From positions 868,001 through 932,000 of the forward strand of contig NZ_CP096115.1 of the NCBI RefSeq assembly GCF_024662215.1: a DNA stretch of 64,000 bases, written 5' to 3'. The position numbers and the translations under genes were made by a program. The notes under the pieces are model-generated. The model was not told where the DNA came from and did not search any database. It saw nothing but the letters and a program-made list of their open reading frames with translations. Positions 51,198-59,267 of this stretch are shown here, piece after piece. The DNA is from Methanoplanus endosymbiosus (GTDB lineage Archaea; Halobacteriota; Methanomicrobia; Methanomicrobiales; Methanomicrobiaceae). Numbering within the stretch: position 1 is the stretch's first letter; every line of letters begins with the position of its first letter.

Positions 51198-52390
51198 ATT
51201 CTGAAATCCGGAATATTCTTGAAGACGTATGTAATTTCTATGAACAGAACCTTAACACTGACCAACTGAAATTTTTAAACTCAAGATATGGTCTGAATTC
51301 AGATTTCGTTCACAAAATGCGGATAGGTTACGCACCGGAATTTAGCAACAGCACATTAAGCCACCTAATGGCTCAGGGGCATGACATTTCAGACATATTT
51401 GAATCCGGGCTTGTATCCCGATACGATAATAAAGTTGTTGAGGCATTCAAAGGCCGCCTGATGTTCCCTTACCTGGATTGCGGGCAAAAACCCCTTTACT
51501 TCATTGGCAGGGCAACCGAACAGACCCCCCACATGCCCGATAAGCTCCCCCCGAAATATAAAAAACTGAAGGTAACTGAAACCGGACCCACCGAACTGAT
51601 ATTTGGAAGCTGGTCTATCATAAACGGTAAACCGCTTGTTATCACAGAGGGCGTAACGGATTGTCTGATTGTCCTTCAGGAAGGTTACCCTTCAATCAGC
51701 CCCGTAACAACCCGGTTCAAAAAGCAAAAAATTGAAGATGTGGCTTTGGAATGCGGCCGTGCGGGACCTGTCTATCTGATAAACGACAACGAAGAGAGCG
51801 AAGCAGGTCTGCAAGGTGCAGCCAAAACGGCAACAACTCTTCTTCAGAGCGGCATAACAGAAGTTTTCATCTGTGAGATCCCCCGCCCTGAAGGGATTGA
51901 AAAGGTTGACCTGAACGATTATCTCCGGAGTGGTGGAGATATTCAACCTTTGATTGATGGAGCAACCCCCGGAGCTGAACACCCCAGAGTAAAACAGGAA
52001 TATGTAAACCAGCGGATGGCAGGAATAACCCGTCTTCGTTCAAGTCTATCAAAAACCCGGTGGCAAAAGTCGGGACGGGAAAAAAATAGCAGCGTAATTG
52101 ATGCGAAAAAGCTGAAGATGTGCATGCCCAATGTATCACAGTATGCAGGAATCCCGCCGGGATGTCGTGGAGTCCATCCGGTGTATGGTTCAAGTACCGG
52201 ACAAAACTTCGCGGTATCAGATGATGGTGAGACATACACATCATTTCATGGAGGGGCACAAAAGGGGCGTGGTGGAGATATTTTTAAACTGGTCGCCCTT
52301 GAACAGGGTTATCTAAACGATGAAGATATGCCACTGCGGGGAGAGGCATTCTTAAAAACCATCCGTTACTGTAAGGATAATTGGGGTTGA
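51194..52390 (+). CDS. DnaG/TOPRIM-type primase-like protein
   Basis: A 398-residue protein. Residues 20-120 resemble the DnaG core (YEQNLNTDQLKFLNSRYGLN, MRIGYAPEFS, AFKGRLMFPYLDCGQKPLYF then IGRA); residues 145-245 are a TOPRIM domain with VITEGVTDCLIVLQ (Glu), YLINDNEES (the DxD site reads NDN) and KVDLNDYLRSG. The N-terminal zinc finger of bacterial DnaG is absent. The C-terminal part (about 300-398) reads like a separate small domain (GVHPVYGSSTGQNFAVSDDG). It overlaps the helicase gene (ATGA). It likely makes primers for E2 replication. Confidence 0.8.
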   Translation: MNSEIRNILEDVCNFYEQNLNTDQLKFLNSRYGLNSDFVHKMRIGYAPEFSNSTLSHLMAQGHDISDIFESGLVSRYDNKVVEAFKGRLMFPYLDCGQKPLYFIGRATEQTPHMPDKLPPKYKKLKVTETGPTELIFGSWSIINGKPLVITEGVTDCLIVLQEGYPSISPVTTRFKKQKIEDVALECGRAGPVYLINDNEESEAGLQGAAKTATTLLQSGITEVFICEIPRPEGIEKVDLNDYLRSGGDIQPLIDGATPGAEHPRVKQEYVNQRMAGITRLRSSLSKTRWQKSGREKNSSVIDAKKLKMCMPNVSQYAGIPPGCRGVHPVYGSSTGQNFAVSDDGETYTSFHGGAQKGRGGDIFKLVALEQGYLNDEDMPLRGEAFLKTIRYCKDNWG

Positions 52391-52391
52391 T

Positions 52392-52850
52392 TCAATACCC
52401 GAATCTTTTCAGCAGGTAACACCTTTTTTCAAACCGCAAAAAAAAACCATCATCCGGCAACTCAGAATATTGATAATCCGGCAACTCACATTCAAAATTC
52501 TTCCCTGTCGATGCAGCTTCCCCCAGGTGAAATTTTCTCACAAGCATGAAATCAACCCAGGTTCGTTCAGCCATACCGAGACCGAGTAACGATAAGTCAC
52601 AGTGGACCCCGGACCAAGTGTCAGCTGTTCTGAGAAGTTCCAGCAACAGTCCGAGAACCAAATATTCTTTTGCAGCAACAGCCCGGGCAAACATTTTTTC
52701 ATTCGGAATGAAAACAATCTGATTTTTTCGCTTTAAATTCGTAATAACTAAATTATTTGAATTTAATTTAAGAGTCAGTCTCAAATCATAGCGCTCTACG
52801 AATATTTTACACTCAACCAGCCGGCTAAGTTTACTCATTTTCATAACCAA
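52392..52850 (-). CDS. conserved element protein (152 aa), homologue of E1 10672-11103
   Basis: A 152-residue protein sharing with its E1 relative the MVMK start, the PNEKM segment, the helix LLLELLRTADTWSGVHCD and LGLGMAERT, but not much more. Its stop lies one base from the stop of the primase gene, so the large inverted repeat found at this place in E1 is missing here. The conserved leader 52851-53048 precedes it on the reverse strand. Function unknown. Confidence 0.75.
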   Translation of the reverse strand: MVMKMSKLSRLVECKIFVERYDLRLTLKLNSNNLVITNLKRKNQIVFIPNEKMFARAVAAKEYLVLGLLLELLRTADTWSGVHCDLSLLGLGMAERTWVDFMLVRKFHLGEAASTGKNFECELPDYQYSELPDDGFFLRFEKRCYLLKRFGY

Positions 52851-53048
52851 CAGTAATTTTTAATACATATAATAATTACTAAAAGTCATGTTTTGGCAAT
52901 TTCGTATCAGAGCCACACCAAGCCCATTAAAATTATCTTTTGTAATTTTAGGATGAAACACACAGGGTTGGATGAGAAAAGATAACAGCACGAATCTGTG
53001 TAGGTCAAAAATTACCACTGGGGTATTATGAATATCCATGTGATTATT
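52851..53048 (-). promoter_or_regulatory. conserved non-coding leader (E2 copy)
   Basis: Matches 11104-11301 of E1 in several blocks (ATCAGAGCCACACCA, GAAACACACAGG, GAGAAAAGATAACA, GTAGGTCAAAA) without a shared reading frame. It separates the AbrB-like gene from the 152-residue gene on the reverse strand. Confidence 0.45.
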
Positions 53049-53222
53049 TCATTCATCGGCCGGACATTTTTCAATAATAAGCCGTCGATCATCGACGGTA
53101 ACCCGAACCTTTTCACCTGGTAAGAATGGGTAGCTATCATCACTTGTAATCAATGCAGGTACCGAAACGTAGTGTGTCCGTGCTGAGGACATTTTTATAA
53201 TTTTACCAAAACCTTGCTTCAT
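53049..53222 (-). CDS. AbrB/SpoVT-like DNA-binding protein (57 aa), twin of E1 11302-11475
   Basis: Starts at 53222 and reads MKQGFGKIIKMSSARTHYVS, VPALITSDDSYPFLPGEKVR and VTVDDRRLIIEKC. It has the same length as, and is nearly identical to, the E1 protein. Both copies sit beside a divergent palindromic spacer. Such close identity means the two repressors could bind each other's operators, so the two elements may regulate one another. Confidence 0.8.
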   Translation of the reverse strand: MKQGFGKIIKMSSARTHYVSVPALITSDDSYPFLPGEKVRVTVDDRRLIIEKCPADE

Positions 53223-53310
53223 AATTCACTTAACAAATTGGTTAGTAAATTATATATACTAATTGTTCCAATAAGTGTATTACTTAATATAATGTTAAGT
53301 GGAGTGACAA
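53223..53310. promoter_or_regulatory. divergent promoter/operator (E2 copy)
   Basis: CACTTAAC at the left and GTTAAGTG at the right border frame a TTAGTA ... TACTAA palindrome with a TATATATA centre, as at 11476-11551. The spacer between the AbrB-like gene and the 121-aa gene differs from E1 in only a handful of bases. Confidence 0.6.
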
Positions 53311-53676
53311 ATGTCAGAAAAAATACAGAAAAACAACCTTCATCGCCTTGAACAACAGATTTCAGACATTAAAAACATCCTCACCCATGATAGGTGTGGG
53401 ATGAATTCACAAATTCTGAAAGCAGCGGAGTGTTTGAAGGGGTGCAAACTTGGAGATATGTCTTTTGTCGAATTGCAGGAACAGCAGGTTAATTTCATAC
53501 CGGAAACCAAACGCACCGAGATAAAAGAAAAATGTCTTTTCGTCGTAGAGCTGCAAAAGCCCAACGGCGATACTGTGAGATGTCCTGCAAAGGTTTCATA
53601 CAGTCATGAATCCGGACCGCATGACCTGGAAAGCGAAAACCTACAAATTGAATTTGATTTATCGAGGGAGTTATAA
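53311..53676 (+). CDS. conserved element protein, short form (121 aa)
   Basis: Belongs to the family of the E1 162-residue protein: an N-terminal coiled coil (NNLHRLEQQISDIKNIL), a central SFVELQEQQVNFIPE and a beta part with VELQKPNGDTVRCPAKV. It is shorter because the segment after the coiled coil is reduced. The next gene, two bases on, is a second member of the family. Function unknown. Confidence 0.7.
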   Translation: MSEKIQKNNLHRLEQQISDIKNILTHDRCGMNSQILKAAECLKGCKLGDMSFVELQEQQVNFIPETKRTEIKEKCLFVVELQKPNGDTVRCPAKVSYSHESGPHDLESENLQIEFDLSREL

Positions 53677-53678
53677 AA

Positions 53679-54107
53679 ATGACAAATATTCTGGAAATAA
53701 AAAAGGAGCTCAACGAGCTTCAAAATAAAATGAAAGTGCTCTGTAAGCCATTACACGCCCCGTGGTTTGAGGAATATGTATCATTGAAAGAAGAAGGAAG
53801 AAATTTTTCTGAGGTTGATAAAGCCGCGGAACTTTTAAAATCCGGTATATCAATAACAGGCATTGAGTTTGTGAAAATCGACGAACAGACTTGTTTTTTT
53901 GAAGAAAGGATGTTTGAAACAGTGGCATCCCAAACCAATTGTTACGCAGCAACGGTGAAATATCCTGATGGAACCTGCAAGAACCACCCGGCCAACGTCT
54001 GGTTTGAGAAACGATACGACCCCCAAGACAGAAGCGATGATTCAGAGATACTTCTAACTATACGGTTATCAAGAACGGTCGAATCAAAACAACAGCCCAC
54101 CCCATAA
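53679..54107 (+). CDS. conserved element protein, long form (142 aa)
   Basis: Second member of the family in E2: a coiled coil (NILEIKKELNELQNKMKVLC), then HAPWFEEYVSLKEEGRNFSE, which matches HYDEYQNLHAKGEFFPEMND of E1, FVKIDEQTCFFEERMFE and AATVKYPDGTCKNHPANVWF. It is closer to the E1 protein than the short form is. The two E2 genes are therefore a duplication followed by divergence, or E1 has lost one. Confidence 0.7.
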   Translation: MTNILEIKKELNELQNKMKVLCKPLHAPWFEEYVSLKEEGRNFSEVDKAAELLKSGISITGIEFVKIDEQTCFFEERMFETVASQTNCYAATVKYPDGTCKNHPANVWFEKRYDPQDRSDDSEILLTIRLSRTVESKQQPTP

Positions 54108-54448
54108 AAAACCTTTTTTCTATTAGGGGAGAAGCTGAAAATCTTTTAAAATTCTCCAAGATTATATTAAAACCACTACAGGCGCGAAATAAAAACCCGC
54201 TCTTTTCCATCAGGTAATCCGAATGATGCAGAACAACATCTTACTCTACAAGGAGAAAGTCGGCTTTCATATTTATTGTACAAGTTATTTTAATAGTCGT
54301 CGCCCGCGTGTGAAAAAAAAATGCATAAATGCCTTTAAGTATATTGCAATTTTAATAAAAATATAATAATTATTTAATAGATAACAATTTTATATGTTGT
54401 TGACCTTAATATTATTTAAACATAACAAAATGATGAGAGTTTATTGAG
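54108..54448. repeat. non-coding region upstream of the E2 membrane-protein operon
   Basis: A partial third copy of the E1 80-bp repeat lies at about 54253-54321 (TGTACAAGTTATTTTAATAG and CGTCGCCCGCGTGTG). From 54311 to about 54430 the DNA is essentially identical to 12326-12444. An AAACCCGCTCT ... CAGGTAATC block is also shared. No gene is seen. The identical part probably contains the promoter of the operon that follows. Confidence 0.6.
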
Positions 54449-54751
54449 ATGAGAAGGGATATTTTGATTTTATGTGTCTGTCTGGCAATGTGTCTGTCTG
54501 GCAGCGCTTCAGCAGTGAAGGTCATTCCGTGGGATGAAATGCAGCAGCTTCAAAACACCGAACCCGAAACCTGTGAAAGCTGTGTGCTGCCAGTCCTACC
54601 CTGGTTGTGCCTGGTGGGTGGTGCAGGAATTTTTGGGTACCTGTTTTTCCTGCCAAAATATGAGGCGATGCGGAAAAGGAAAGAATTTGAAAAACTGATG
54701 TTAGAATATGGAATCCCGGAACACAAAATAAAACGGGGCAGGAGAACGTGA
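54449..54751 (+). CDS. small signal-peptide/transmembrane protein (100 aa)
   Basis: Signal peptide (DILILCVCLAMCLSGSASAV), a short outside segment with a CESCVLP cysteine pair, one membrane helix (LPWLCLVGGAGIFGYLFFL) and a basic tail (KYEAMRKRKEFEK). The architecture and the FLPKYEA motif match the E1 protein at 12463, but the outside part differs. Its stop overlaps the next start by four bases. Confidence 0.75.
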   Translation: MRRDILILCVCLAMCLSGSASAVKVIPWDEMQQLQNTEPETCESCVLPVLPWLCLVGGAGIFGYLFFLPKYEAMRKRKEFEKLMLEYGIPEHKIKRGRRT

Positions 54752-55584
54752 ACTATTTACAGATACTTGCCGGGGTATTTTTTATTATTTTTTCGTTAAC
54801 CGGGATCTCATGCGCTGCAACTGACGAAAGAATTTTGGATGGTGACTTTTCAGATGGTTTTGATTTTTGGCAGCGTGCCCGCATGGACGGCGGTGCATTC
54901 CCTGTTATGTCAGAAGGACAGGTTTATTTTGAAACGGAAAGCTCAGGCATAAGTGGTATTTCACAGGCAGATGTCGATTTAACAGGTGTTGGAATTTTAA
55001 AATTCACATGGTCCGGTTCTGGTTCTGGCAGTTTTAAAATTCTTCTGGACCTCACAGAAATCTACTCAGAAGATGTAAATTTCTGTTCTGGTATTTCACA
55101 GGCAGATGTTAGTGATTTTTCAGGGATATATAATCTGTATTTCAGGCTTGTTTCTGATTCAACGTCAGAAGCTTATTTGGATGATGTTTCAGCAAAAACA
55201 TCATCACTTTACAGACCGACTGCATCAGCGACCATTGCCCCGTTGGATGAGGGGTCTTCTGATTTGGTTATGTCGTATCTGGGTCTGGAGCAGCCATATG
55301 TTGATGAGGAGAGTACCGGCATGAATCTCTCTGCTTTGGCAGGTGAGGTCTTCGGAGTTTATTCTTCTTCGGGTTTAGGTCCGTTTGCGTTATTGATTGT
55401 ATTTTGTATGCCGTTTTTAGGTCTATGGATTATGCATCGTGATATGATTATTCCGGGCGGGATTGGTATTTTGTTCTCCGGTTTCGTGCTTGTAAGGCTT
55501 CCGGCTGATTTCCAGGGAGTGGCGGTTATGATGATCGCTGTCTGTGTTACGGCTGTGATTTATTCGATTTATGTAAGGAGGTAA
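54748..55584 (+). CDS. secreted beta-domain protein with C-terminal membrane helices (278 aa)
   Basis: Signal peptide (GVFFIIFSLTGISCAATDE), a beta-sandwich-like domain (DGDFSDGFDFWQRARMDGGA to YLDDVSAKT) and two or three C-terminal membrane helices ending SIYVRR. It is close to the E1 protein at 12753: long blocks are nearly identical in DNA, but the middle (residues around 165-195) is diverged. This is the second gene of the conserved operon and the best candidate for an outside-facing structural protein. Confidence 0.75.
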   Translation: MNYLQILAGVFFIIFSLTGISCAATDERILDGDFSDGFDFWQRARMDGGAFPVMSEGQVYFETESSGISGISQADVDLTGVGILKFTWSGSGSGSFKILLDLTEIYSEDVNFCSGISQADVSDFSGIYNLYFRLVSDSTSEAYLDDVSAKTSSLYRPTASATIAPLDEGSSDLVMSYLGLEQPYVDEESTGMNLSALAGEVFGVYSSSGLGPFALLIVFCMPFLGLWIMHRDMIIPGGIGILFSGFVLVRLPADFQGVAVMMIAVCVTAVIYSIYVRR

Positions 55585-55589
55585 AAATT

Positions 55590-57695
55590 ATGGTATTTGA
55601 TAACTTTAATTGGAAACACAATAACAGGGGAACATCTGACCCTGCACTAAAAAAACCTTCTGCAACAGGAGGACAGGCATCACAGGCAGACATAAACCGG
55701 CAGAAGAAAAAAGAATCAATCTTTGCTGCAAGAAAAGAGCGTGAAGAAAGAGAAAGGCAAAAAAAAGCACAGAAACAAAAACCGGAAACCTACCGGGCAT
55801 ATGACCCGGCAACAGGGGAACATTACGAAATTGAGAAAAAGGAAAAGCCTAAAGATAAATATTCTGATTTCTCAGGATTCTCACGTTTTGCAGCAGAAAC
55901 GGGAATAAATGTCGGCGGTGAGTTCCAGAAGGCTAACCAGAAAATCAACCAGATGGAAGGGGTTGACCCGATTGTGAAAAAACTCATGACCACAACTTCT
56001 GATGTTCTCGGCGGAACTGCACAGGTAGCAGGTTTTGCACCTGCAACCATTGAAAAAATATTCCATGAAGGGCAGGAGAAGGGAGCTGTAGGAGCTGCCG
56101 GCACCGTTGCAGCAGCCACAAAAACCGGTCTTGCTTATCAGGCCAAATCAGCCGTTGAAAATCCGGTTGATACTGCCCTTCAGCTTGCCGTTGGTGGTGT
56201 GATCCTTGGTGGTGCAAAAGGGGTAACAAAACCAATTACCAAACCATTTGGTTCATATGCTACCGAGGCGGGAATAATCATCCGGGCACCCAAAACAGAT
56301 GCAGCTGCAATTCACGCAACATCAAATATTGGCCGCCTGACAAAAAACGTAAACAGTAAATTCCTGAAGGACCCCGACCTGACAAAAATAAGAAATTTAG
56401 GTCCGCAATCCGGGAAAACCCTTGAAAGCATTCTTTCAAATGAGCCACATTCATTGTATGGGACCGTAACAACGTACGGCCAGATGCCTAAACCGCCCCG
56501 TGTAACATCTGATTTAGACGTTTTTGTGAAAAATCCGGCTGCTTTTAATGAAAACGTGCTTTCAAAACTTGGCAAAAATTATGAAATTAAGGGTTCCGGC
56601 ATCGTGAATAAGGTAGGGGCTGAAAAAACTGCTCATGCTGTAGATACCCACCCAATACCTGATGGTTATCCGGGATTTAAACAACCAAAACCAGTTAAAA
56701 CAAATATTTACACCGGAGACAAAGCGCCCAAATTGCCTTTTGACTGGATGCCTGATAAACTGCTTAAGGCTGACAAACTTACACAGGAACCCTTATACAG
56801 TCAGGCCGGCCGGAAGGCTGCCGGAGTTATGGGTGGTCCAGAAGGGAAACTTAAATGGAAATATGGTCCTGCCCCACACAGGGGGAAAGACCTTGTGGAC
56901 CTCGTGGATGTAAGCCAGTACCTTGCAGAACAGAAGAGGCAGACAATAAACCCTTTTAAGAAGGTTCAGGCAGTCAGGCTACAGAAATCAATTGATACCC
57001 TGAAGGGCACCGGAATGTATAAAGATGCCCTGAAAGCATCACAGAAGGAAATTACAGGGAAACCCGGAGAACTTACAATAAATATCAATAAAAGTCCGAG
57101 TCCTGGTAAAATCAATGTGATAAAACCTGTATTCTCACCATCACCAACAATACCCGGAAACAGGCGGCCATCGCCCACACCGTCAAAACCGAAAGGAAAC
57201 AAAGAGAAAACTTCTTCTTCTCCTCCACCTGGTGAAGGTTCAAAAATAGATTATGATTTTGTTGGTAGAGGCTCTCCAAAGGTTCGTGACCCACCTATAG
57301 GTGGGGTACCTGTTGTGGTTGTACCAAGTCCCAGACCAGTGAAGGACCCGGACGGTTCAAAGGTCCCTGACCCGATTGTAGGCGGGGTTCCAGTAATACC
57401 GAGCCCCATAATTCCACCTCCACCCGGCGGAGGAGGAAGACGGCCAAACAGTATGAAATATCCAAGATATTCCACAGAAAAAAAATCAAAAAGCAAAACC
57501 GGGAAAAAAATACAGAAAAGCGGTTCAGAGTGGTTCATAACAAACTGGGGGGCTGGTTTTAGACCCGGTTCCGGCTTATTGCCATTGAAAATCAAAACTC
57601 CAAAGAAACTAAAATCAAATGCCTCCGCTTTAAACAAATCGTTTAAACCGCTAAAATTAAAAACACCAAAGTTCAAGGCACCAAAATTCAAATGA
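55590..57695 (+). CDS. large conserved element protein (701 aa)
   Basis: Homologue of E1 13584-15647 with the same order: lysine-rich N terminus, Ala/Gly-rich segment (LQLAVGGVILGGAKGVTKP), the nucleotidyltransferase-like core with TSDLDVFVKNP, a Pro/Gly-rich linker (PPPGEGSK, IIPPPPGGGG) and a Lys-rich end. From about 56291 to 57190 the DNA is almost identical to E1, with sharp borders, while the N-terminal 220 codons differ at many silent positions and the last 150 residues are rebuilt. AAGGAGG precedes the start. Confidence 0.7.
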   Translation: MVFDNFNWKHNNRGTSDPALKKPSATGGQASQADINRQKKKESIFAARKEREERERQKKAQKQKPETYRAYDPATGEHYEIEKKEKPKDKYSDFSGFSRFAAETGINVGGEFQKANQKINQMEGVDPIVKKLMTTTSDVLGGTAQVAGFAPATIEKIFHEGQEKGAVGAAGTVAAATKTGLAYQAKSAVENPVDTALQLAVGGVILGGAKGVTKPITKPFGSYATEAGIIIRAPKTDAAAIHATSNIGRLTKNVNSKFLKDPDLTKIRNLGPQSGKTLESILSNEPHSLYGTVTTYGQMPKPPRVTSDLDVFVKNPAAFNENVLSKLGKNYEIKGSGIVNKVGAEKTAHAVDTHPIPDGYPGFKQPKPVKTNIYTGDKAPKLPFDWMPDKLLKADKLTQEPLYSQAGRKAAGVMGGPEGKLKWKYGPAPHRGKDLVDLVDVSQYLAEQKRQTINPFKKVQAVRLQKSIDTLKGTGMYKDALKASQKEITGKPGELTININKSPSPGKINVIKPVFSPSPTIPGNRRPSPTPSKPKGNKEKTSSSPPPGEGSKIDYDFVGRGSPKVRDPPIGGVPVVVVPSPRPVKDPDGSKVPDPIVGGVPVIPSPIIPPPPGGGGRRPNSMKYPRYSTEKKSKSKTGKKIQKSGSEWFITNWGAGFRPGSGLLPLKIKTPKKLKSNASALNKSFKPLKLKTPKFKAPKFK

Positions 57696-57769
57696 TATTA
57701 ATCACAATAATATTTTACCACACAATAATTACCGTAGGGAATGTTTATTTTGTTGTGGGTATATCAATA

Positions 57770-57870
57770 TGTGCGGACGGCATTTCAACGATTGATGAAA
57801 AATAAACACCAGCCTGTCATCACCCAGACCCGCCGGATGCAGGCCGTTGTTGCCTGCACGTTTCCGCACA
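57770..57870. ncRNA. candidate structured RNA with covarying hairpin (E2 copy)
   Basis: Outer stem TGTGCGGA (57770-57777) with TCCGCACA (57863-57870); stem TGATG (57793-57797) with CATCA (57818-57822); hairpin TGCAGGC (57838-57844), loop CGTTGTT, GCCTGCA (57852-57858). Compared with E1, the second pair of the hairpin is G-C instead of T-A, and the loop is identical. The gene upstream ends at 57695. No reading frame is shared between the copies here. Confidence 0.55.
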
Positions 57871-57984
57871 CAAAAAATACTCCTTATAATTATATTATAT
57901 CCTCGAAAATAAAAATATAAAAAACTGTATTTGTGCAAAGCATGTTGAAATCATAGTTTATTACTCGTATCGGAATAAAATCAA

Positions 57985-58114
57985 ATACAGAGGCTTACAG
58001 AACGCCCTGTATTGTCTTCTTAACGGTTCTAAGGGGTTTTGCCATACCTAAAATAAAACCCCATCTCGTCCTTTCTTCAGATTTTTTGGTTAGTGCCAAC
58101 TATTACCACCAACC
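57985..58114. other. three further conserved hairpins (E2)
   Basis: ATACAG (57985-57990) and GGC with GCC and CTGTAT (58007-58012); GGGGTTTT (58033-58040) with AAAACCCC (58055-58062), followed by a pyrimidine-rich tail; GGTTAGTG (58088-58095) with CACCAACC (58107-58114). Each has its counterpart in E1 at 15944-16075, with sequence changes that largely keep the pairing. Confidence 0.5.
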
Positions 58115-58119
58115 AGATT

Positions 58120-58392
58120 ATACAGAGTCCTCACAATGTCAAGGGGTCAAAATGTCCCTTTGATAACTGCTGAAAAAATAGCAGAGGGGTCATTGTTGCC
58201 TCTCTGCACCATGTCGAGGATCTCCACGAAATGGTCTTGGCATATTTTTAATGAGCTGTTTCCAAAATGGAAAGAACTCAAAGTGGCAAGGGGTCAAAAT
58301 GACCTCTTGAAAATAAAATGGCAAGAGGCAACAATTGCCCCTTGCCAAAAACTGCAGAGTCGTCATTGTGAGGACTCTGCATCATATTGTTA
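58120..58392. repeat. cluster of short palindromes near the right end of E2
   Basis: Inverted repeats include GGGTCAAAATGTCCC-like units at about 58141-58160, TTTCC/GGAAA near 58261-58275, GGTCA/TGACC near 58293-58306, GGCAAG with CTTGCC near 58320-58347, and GCAGAGTC with GACTCTGC at 58354-58380. The loops again contain AAAATG, CAATTG or CATTG. The set is longer than in E1 and arranged differently. A reading frame across it is not believable. Confidence 0.6.
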
Positions 58393-58393
58393 A

Positions 58394-58558
58394 CTATTCA
58401 TCCGGGAGGTCGTTTACAAACCAGCCACAAAGGGGACACCACCAGCCTACCGGAAGATAACTTTGTTTCCCGTCATGGCGTGGTCTGATATAAACCCTGT
58501 TCATCAGTGCATTATCACATTTGGGATTTGTGCATGTGGGAGCCTTGAGTTTAGACAT
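58394..58558 (-). CDS. small zinc-binding protein (54 aa), E2 copy
   Basis: The product reads MSKLKAPTCTNPKCDNALMN, RVYIRPRHDGKQSYLPVGWW and CPLCGWFVNDLPDE, with two zinc-binding CxxC-type pairs. It corresponds to E1 16262-16429; the second half is almost unchanged. It lies between the palindromes and the attachment site, transcribed inward. Conservation at this fixed place suggests a role linked to the element end, for example DNA binding, but that is inference. Confidence 0.75.
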   Translation of the reverse strand: MSKLKAPTCTNPKCDNALMNRVYIRPRHDGKQSYLPVGWWCPLCGWFVNDLPDE

Positions 58559-58653
58559 GAGCATGCTTAGTATATATACAACCCATAAAAAGATTGTGGA
58601 TATAAAAATACAATGACCTTAAATTTACAAAAAGAGCTTAGAACATTTCTAAA

Positions 58654-58673
58654 AGAGCCGCTGGGGGGACTTG
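58654..58673. other. attR of element E2 (3' end of tRNA-Thr)
   Basis: Identical to 45247-45266. It covers the T-arm part and acceptor 3' strand of the tRNA on the reverse strand, so integration keeps the tRNA whole. Confidence 0.9.
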
Positions 58674-58727
58674 AACCCCCGGTCTGCTGATTACGAATCA
58701 GCCGCTATACCACTAAGCCACAGCGGC
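58656..58727 (-). tRNA. tRNA-Thr (anticodon CGT)
   Basis: The acceptor stem GCCGCTG/CAGCGGC, a D arm (GCTTAGTGGTATAGC), the anticodon arm GCTGA-TTCGTAA-TCAGC with anticodon CGT, and the T arm GGGGG-TTCAAGT-CCCCC are all complete. The discriminator base is T and CCA is not encoded. It reads ACG codons. Its 3' part is the attachment site used by E2. Confidence 0.95.
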
Positions 58728-58914
58728 ACTGCAACTGTGCCTGTATATATTGTACCCGCGAATTAATAAAACTGTCATTTCACATACGAAAGAATGCCGG
58801 ATAAATAACAGAATTATAATAAGAAAACTGCCGGAATTTAAAAAACATATGATAGATTATTCCGGTAAGAAAAATAAAATATAATAAAATATAATAAAGT
58901 AAAACCCTGATAAA

Positions 58915-59223
58915 TCAGGAATATCCCTTTATTGTAACGTTCTTATCGTCAAACTCTCTCTTCTCACTGCCGGACTTAGGCGCTTTAATCTCACCGAACT
59001 TCTCCTCATAGCCCTTTACGGTATTGGCTAACACCTCAGAGAAGTTCTTTGCATGCTTGGGGCTTATCGAGACAATCGACTTTGCACGGGCCTGGTTCGT
59101 TCCCGGAATTTCATGCATAAATACAAAAGTGAACTCGTCATCCTTAAAGGCGACCTGAATGCGGTTAGAATATACAGGATCAAGATCCTGAGGGATATTT
59201 ACTGCTATCTCTCTCTTCTCCAT
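58915..59223 (-). CDS. DUF3467 family protein
   Basis: A 102-residue protein with the family pattern: QDLDPVYSNRIQVAFKDDEF, TFVFMHEIPGTNQARAKSIV and SISPKHAKNFSEVLANTVKG. DUF3467 proteins are small, soluble and of unknown function; they are found in many archaea and bacteria. A charged C-terminal tail follows. The gene is divergent from the Cas4-like gene, with 44 bases between the two starts. Confidence 0.8.
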   Translation of the reverse strand: MEKREIAVNIPQDLDPVYSNRIQVAFKDDEFTFVFMHEIPGTNQARAKSIVSISPKHAKNFSEVLANTVKGYEEKFGEIKAPKSGSEKREFDDKNVTIKGYS

Positions 59224-59267
59224 GCCATTATATTTTATGCTCTAAGAGGTTAAGGTTTATTAAAGGC

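Larger units (their letters stand above)
45247..58673. mobile_element. integrated element E2 (about 13.4 kb) in tRNA-Thr(CGT)
   Basis: A 20-bp direct repeat (AGAGCCGCTGGGGGGACTTG) at 45247-45266 and 58654-58673 marks the ends; the right copy is the 3' end of a tRNA-Thr gene. An integrase lies just inside the left end. Inside are a divergent regulator pair, a set of unknown small genes, a UvrD-like helicase, a DnaG-like primase, and from 52392 on the same gene and non-coding order as in E1. The boundaries, integrase and intact tRNA make this a textbook tRNA integration. Confidence 0.92.

Noticed and set aside
58136-58393. Open frame of 85 codons across the E2 palindromes
   Set aside because: Its sequence is just the translation of the inverted repeats (repeated ARGQND- and SRGQN-like segments), and E1 has no equivalent frame.
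5221-58673. E1 and E2 as ordinary tailed proviruses
   Set aside because: No capsid, portal, terminase or tail genes are recognisable in either element.
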